The translations under genes were made by a program, and so were the position numbers. A stretch of DNA of 8,811 bases from Ruminococcus sp. GTDB taxonomy: Bacteria > Bacillota > Clostridia > Oscillospirales > Ruminococcaceae. Below are positions 5,646-8,811 of the stretch, in pieces (the stretch's first letter is position 1; the number at the start of each line of letters is the position of its first letter). The DNA lies in contig DMBA01000240.1 in assembly GCA_003446315.1 (NCBI GenBank), positions 1-8,811 of the forward strand. Reading direction: 5' to 3'. The notes beneath the pieces are model-generated. The model saw only the letters and a list, made by a program, of their open reading frames with translations. It had not been told where the DNA came from and searched no databases.

Positions 5646-8111
5646 ATGCAAGAGAAAGATCGTATCGACAAGATTCAACAGACGGAAACACCGGAGCCTG
5701 AAATGATTCCGGTCGTTGCATTGCGCGGACTGGTTGCCTTTCCGCATATGGTGATTGATTTTGAGATCGGCAGACGCGAATCACGCAAGGCTGTCGATGC
5801 CGCAATCGCCGCAGACCGGAAAATCTTCCTCATTACGCAGCGTGAACAAAGTGTTCTGGAACCCACAGTCCGCGATCTGTACCGGGTCGGTGTCATCTGT
5901 GAGATCCGGCAGGTCATGCGCGGCAGAGACGGCTCCAGAATCCTTGTGGAAGGTCTGACCCGCGCCTCTGCCGTTAAGCTGCTGCCGCCGGATGATGAAA
6001 CCGGCTATTGGCGTGCTGTTCCCAAAAAACTCCCCATCTATAAAAAAGAGCAGATTGATTCGATCGAGTTGCAGGCAATGATGAATGTCCTCAAAGAGGC
6101 ATATGCAAAATATTGCCGCCTGACACATCGAATCCCGCGGGATTTCACCGAGATGGTGCTCGAAGAAGAACAGGCTCCCCAGCTTTTTGAGGCAATCTGG
6201 TCTAACATCGACCTCAATTACCGCGACCGGCAGACTTTGCTGGAAGAAAATCATCTGCTGAACAGACTCAGTGTCATGTATGCTGCGATGATTTCGGAAA
6301 ATGAAATCCTCGAGCTTGAGGAAGTCATTCAGAATACGACGCAGATGCATCTCGAACAGTCACAGCGGGAATACTATCTGCGGGAACAATTGCGCATCAT
6401 CTCTGAAGAGCTTGGCGAAACGGATCAGGCAGAACCCCAGCAGTTCCTCGAACAAATCGAAAAGCTCGATGCCTCTGAGGAAGTGAAGGCGAAGCTGCGC
6501 AAAGAAGCCGGTCAGCTCTCCAAAATGCCCCCTTCCTCACAGGAAGCATATGTCATCCAGAATTATCTCGAAACTGCATTGTCACTCCCCTGGGGCACCT
6601 ATACCAAAGAAAAAATCAATATCCAGAAGGCTGCCAGTCTGCTGGATAAAGAACATTATGGACTCAAGCGCGTCAAAGAGCGCGTGCTCGAAGCAATGAG
6701 CGTCCATGCGATCCAGCCGAATCTCACCGGTCAGATCATCTGCCTCGTCGGCCCGCCCGGTGTCGGTAAAACATCCATTGCACAGTCTGTTGCAAAGGCA
6801 CTCGGCAGAAACTACGTCCGGGTGTCCCTCGGCGGCATCAGAGATGAAGCCGAGATCCGCGGTCACCGCAAAACGTATGTCGCTGCCATGCCCGGCAGAA
6901 TCATTGAGGCGATGCGGCAGGCGAAAAGTATGAATCCGCTGATCCTGCTCGATGAGATCGACAAGCTCTCCGGCGACTTTAAGGGCGATCCCGCTGCCGC
7001 TTTGCTCGAAGTACTCGACAGTGCACAGAATCATGCATTCCGCGACCACTTCCTCGAAGTGCCGTTTGATCTCTCGCAGGTCATGTTCCTCACAACTGCC
7101 AATAATGCGGACGGCATTCCGGCTCCCCTGTTTGACCGCATGGATGTCATTGAAGTCAATTCCTATACCCGGGAAGAAAAGTTCCACATCGCTAAAGAAC
7201 ACCTCATCAAAAAGCAGATCAAGGCAAACGGTCTGAAAACGACCCAGATTCGCTTTACAGATGCTGCCATCTATGACCTGATCGACTTCTACACAAAGGA
7301 AGCCGGTGTCCGTACACTCGAACGCAATATCGCTTCTTTGTGCAGAAAATGCGCGAAAATGCTTCTGACTTCTGATGTCAAAAAGGTACAGTATACACCG
7401 GAAACCATCGAGAAAGCACTCGGCCCGCATAAGTTTACGGAAGATTTCTATTCCAAAAACGATGCGGTCGGTCTGGTCAACGGGCTTGCCTGGACAAGCG
7501 TCGGCGGTGTGCTCATGCCGCTGGAAGTCCTCACAATGGACGGCAAAGGCGATATCCAGCTCACCGGCTCGCTCGGCGATGTCATGAAGGAAAGCGCTAT
7601 GCTCGCTGTTTCCTATACGCGCTCTGTTGCGAAAAAATATGACATCAATCCGGAGTTGTTCAAATCAAAGGATATTCATATTCATGCGCCCGAAGGTGCT
7701 GTGCCGAAGGACGGCCCCAGCGCCGGCGTGACCATGCTGACTGCGCTGATCTCCGCTTTGAGCCGTATTCCTGTGCGGCACGATATTGCAATGACCGGCG
7801 AGATCACCCTGCACGGCAAAGTGCTGCCCATCGGCGGACTTGTCGAAAAGTCCATGGCTGCTTATAAAAACGGTATTCGCACGGTGCTGATCCCTGCCGG
7901 AAATGTCGCTGATCTCGCTGAATTGGACGAAACTGTCCGGAATGCGATCCATTTTATCCCTTGCGAAACTGTGGAAACCGTTCTGGATACTGCGTTGATC
8001 CCGCCGCATTATGATACCAAGCTGGAGCCGCTGCTGGAACAGGAAGATACAAAAATGCTGATTCCGCCGCTGCCGCAGCCGAAGAATCGCCGCAGCTCCG
8101 TCAAGGCGTGA
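5646..8111 (+). CDS. lon: ATP-dependent Lon protease (LonA type)
   Basis: Homohexameric cytosolic protease of 821 residues that unfolds and degrades damaged and regulatory proteins. Domains: substrate-recognising N-terminal region from [13 protein letters not shown] (21-33) to about 215; helical, partly coiled-coil segment about 215-325; AAA+ module with Walker A GPPGVGKT (369-376), Walker B LLDEIDK (D436, E437) and arginine finger in PLFDRMD (R498); S16 peptidase domain about 600-785 with the Ser-Lys dyad S692 (PKDGPSAG) and K735 (GGLVEK). The 43-residue dyad spacing matches E. coli. No membrane segments, so it is not LonB. A tail of about 35 residues follows the peptidase domain. The open frame extends upstream to 5532, but that overlaps the promoter. 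ATG 5646 has only weak GGAAAG (5636-5641) four bases away; ATG 5703, six bases after GGAG, is an alternative start. Probably cotranscribed with ysxC. Confidence 0.96.
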   Translation: MQEKDRIDKIQQTETPEPEMIPVVALRGLVAFPHMVIDFEIGRRESRKAVDAAIAADRKIFLITQREQSVLEPTVRDLYRVGVICEIRQVMRGRDGSRILVEGLTRASAVKLLPPDDETGYWRAVPKKLPIYKKEQIDSIELQAMMNVLKEAYAKYCRLTHRIPRDFTEMVLEEEQAPQLFEAIWSNIDLNYRDRQTLLEENHLLNRLSVMYAAMISENEILELEEVIQNTTQMHLEQSQREYYLREQLRIISEELGETDQAEPQQFLEQIEKLDASEEVKAKLRKEAGQLSKMPPSSQEAYVIQNYLETALSLPWGTYTKEKINIQKAASLLDKEHYGLKRVKERVLEAMSVHAIQPNLTGQIICLVGPPGVGKTSIAQSVAKALGRNYVRVSLGGIRDEAEIRGHRKTYVAAMPGRIIEAMRQAKSMNPLILLDEIDKLSGDFKGDPAAALLEVLDSAQNHAFRDHFLEVPFDLSQVMFLTTANNADGIPAPLFDRMDVIEVNSYTREEKFHIAKEHLIKKQIKANGLKTTQIRFTDAAIYDLIDFYTKEAGVRTLERNIASLCRKCAKMLLTSDVKKVQYTPETIEKALGPHKFTEDFYSKNDAVGLVNGLAWTSVGGVLMPLEVLTMDGKGDIQLTGSLGDVMKESAMLAVSYTRSVAKKYDINPELFKSKDIHIHAPEGAVPKDGPSAGVTMLTALISALSRIPVRHDIAMTGEITLHGKVLPIGGLVEKSMAAYKNGIRTVLIPAGNVADLAELDETVRNAIHFIPCETVETVLDTALIPPHYDTKLEPLLEQEDTKMLIPPLPQPKNRRSSVKA

Positions 8112-8130
8112 ACAGAAACGGAGTGTGCAA

Positions 8131-8727
8131 ATGAATTGGAATCTCGCTGAATTTACTGCCGCTTATGGTACTGCAAGCCAATTGCCAAAGTGTCAGTCAC
8201 CCGAAATTGCCTTTGCAGGACGCTCCAACGTCGGCAAATCAACCCTTATCAATAAACTTTTTCAGCGGAAAAATCTCGCCAGAGTCAGCTCTGTGCCCGG
8301 TAAAACCGCAACCATCAATTTTTATCAGTGCCAGGATGTCACGTTTGCCGATCTGCCCGGATATGGCTATGCAAAGCGCTCCCGTTCCGAGCTGAAACGC
8401 TGGCAGGATCTCATCAACGGCTATTTGCAGGATGAACGCGATATCCGCGCCGTGCTGCTGCTCATTGATATGCGCCATCCGCCGACCAAAAACGATCTGC
8501 AAATGGTCGATTTCCTCATTGACACGGAAATGCCCTTCGCAATCGTGCTCACAAAAGCCGATAAACTCAATAAAACGGAACGCGCTGCCCGTCTTGCCGC
8601 TTTGCCGGATGAGCTGCCGCAGTTTGAGGATCTCAGCGTCACGGTCTTCTCGTCTGTCACAGGAGAAGGCGTGGATGCGCTGCGTTCCCTGATCGAGGAG
8701 ATCACTGTGCCCGTTTCGGAAGAATAA
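8131..8727 (+). CDS. ysxC: Ribosome biogenesis GTPase YsxC/EngB
   Basis: TRAFAC-class GTPase of 198 residues needed for late assembly of the 50S ribosomal subunit; essential in several bacteria, including B. subtilis. All G motifs are present: G1 GRSNVGKST (30-38), G2 region PGKTATINFY (56-65, with the invariant TIN), G3 DLPGYGY (74-80), G4 TKAD (141-144) and G5 SSVTGEG (174-180). Length and order are those of EngB, without extra domains. ATG 8131 is chosen because GGAG (8120-8123) lies seven bases before it; the in-frame GTG at 8125 is only one base from that site. It starts 19 bases after the lon stop, with no promoter between, so it should be read from the lon promoter. The lon-engB pairing is widely conserved in Firmicutes. 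A terminator follows. Confidence 0.96.
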   Translation: MNWNLAEFTAAYGTASQLPKCQSPEIAFAGRSNVGKSTLINKLFQRKNLARVSSVPGKTATINFYQCQDVTFADLPGYGYAKRSRSELKRWQDLINGYLQDERDIRAVLLLIDMRHPPTKNDLQMVDFLIDTEMPFAIVLTKADKLNKTERAARLAALPDELPQFEDLSVTVFSSVTGEGVDALRSLIEEITVPVSEE

Positions 8728-8766
8728 TGAAAGCCCCCGGTATCATGCGGGTGCCAATTGAGTTTT

Positions 8767-8807
8767 TGCCCCGAAGCGTTTCAATACGCTTCGGGGCATT
8801 GTTTTTT
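8767..8807 (+). terminator. Strong intrinsic terminator after ysxC
   Basis: Bases 8767-8779 form a perfect 13-bp stem with 8786-8798 around a six-base loop (TTCAAT), including GCCCCGAAGCGT and its complement. TTGTTTTTT follows at 8799-8807. The T run is on the + side only, so it acts on the lon-ysxC transcript. A weaker CCCG/CGGG hairpin (8736-8739 with 8748-8751) precedes it. No gene is visible from 8728 to the window end. Confidence 0.93.
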
Positions 8808-8811
8808 ATAC

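Noticed and set aside
6582..7430. Long open frame of 282 codons on the - strand opposite lon
   Set aside because: Same reason: an antisense shadow of the Lon ATPase coding sequence, without promoter, ribosome site or family resemblance.
8728..8766. Small hairpin just after the ysxC stop as a separate regulatory element
   Set aside because: Only a four-pair stem, next to a clear terminator; no sign of independent function.

Overview
This window is the classic Firmicutes proteostasis cluster, all on the + strand. The order is thrC (5' end cut off by the window edge), a small metallophosphoesterase, tig (trigger factor), clpP, clpX, lon and ysxC/engB. The order tig-clpP-clpX-lon-engB is known from Clostridia. 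Moderate GC content, strong purine-rich ribosome binding sites and the protein sequences suggest a gut-type clostridium, probably Oscillospiraceae/Ruminococcaceae-like. The family and genus are inference only.

Layout. Bases 1-1849 hold the end of the threonine synthase gene and a metallophosphoesterase whose start overlaps the thrC stop (ATGA), so they look like one transcript. Bases 1850-1995 hold a very good extended -10 promoter, a small dyad, and a terminator-like hairpin inside the predicted tig leader. tig runs 1996-3357. A 142-base gap with a long stem-loop but no U tract separates it from clpP (3500-4105). clpX follows after 49 bases (4155-5429) and ends in a convincing intrinsic terminator (5437-5478). 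lon has its own sigma-A-type promoter (5532-5560) and a leader of about 80 bases with a GC-rich hairpin. It is followed after 19 bases by ysxC (8131-8727), and a strong terminator closes the unit at 8767-8807. No intergenic stretch exceeds 216 bases.

Function. Trigger factor meets nascent chains at the ribosome. ClpX unfolds substrates for the ClpP peptidase. Lon is a second, self-contained ATP-dependent protease. EngB/YsxC is a GTPase for 50S ribosome assembly. The window therefore couples ribosome output, folding and degradation. All catalytic motifs I checked are intact.

I see no mobile element, CRISPR array, RNA gene or foreign-looking gene. The genes are conserved housekeeping genes. 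What merits a second look is regulatory: the tig leader, the tig-clpP stem-loop, the lon leader, and the absence of recognisable CtsR or CIRCE operators. I do not find evidence for a new biological system here.
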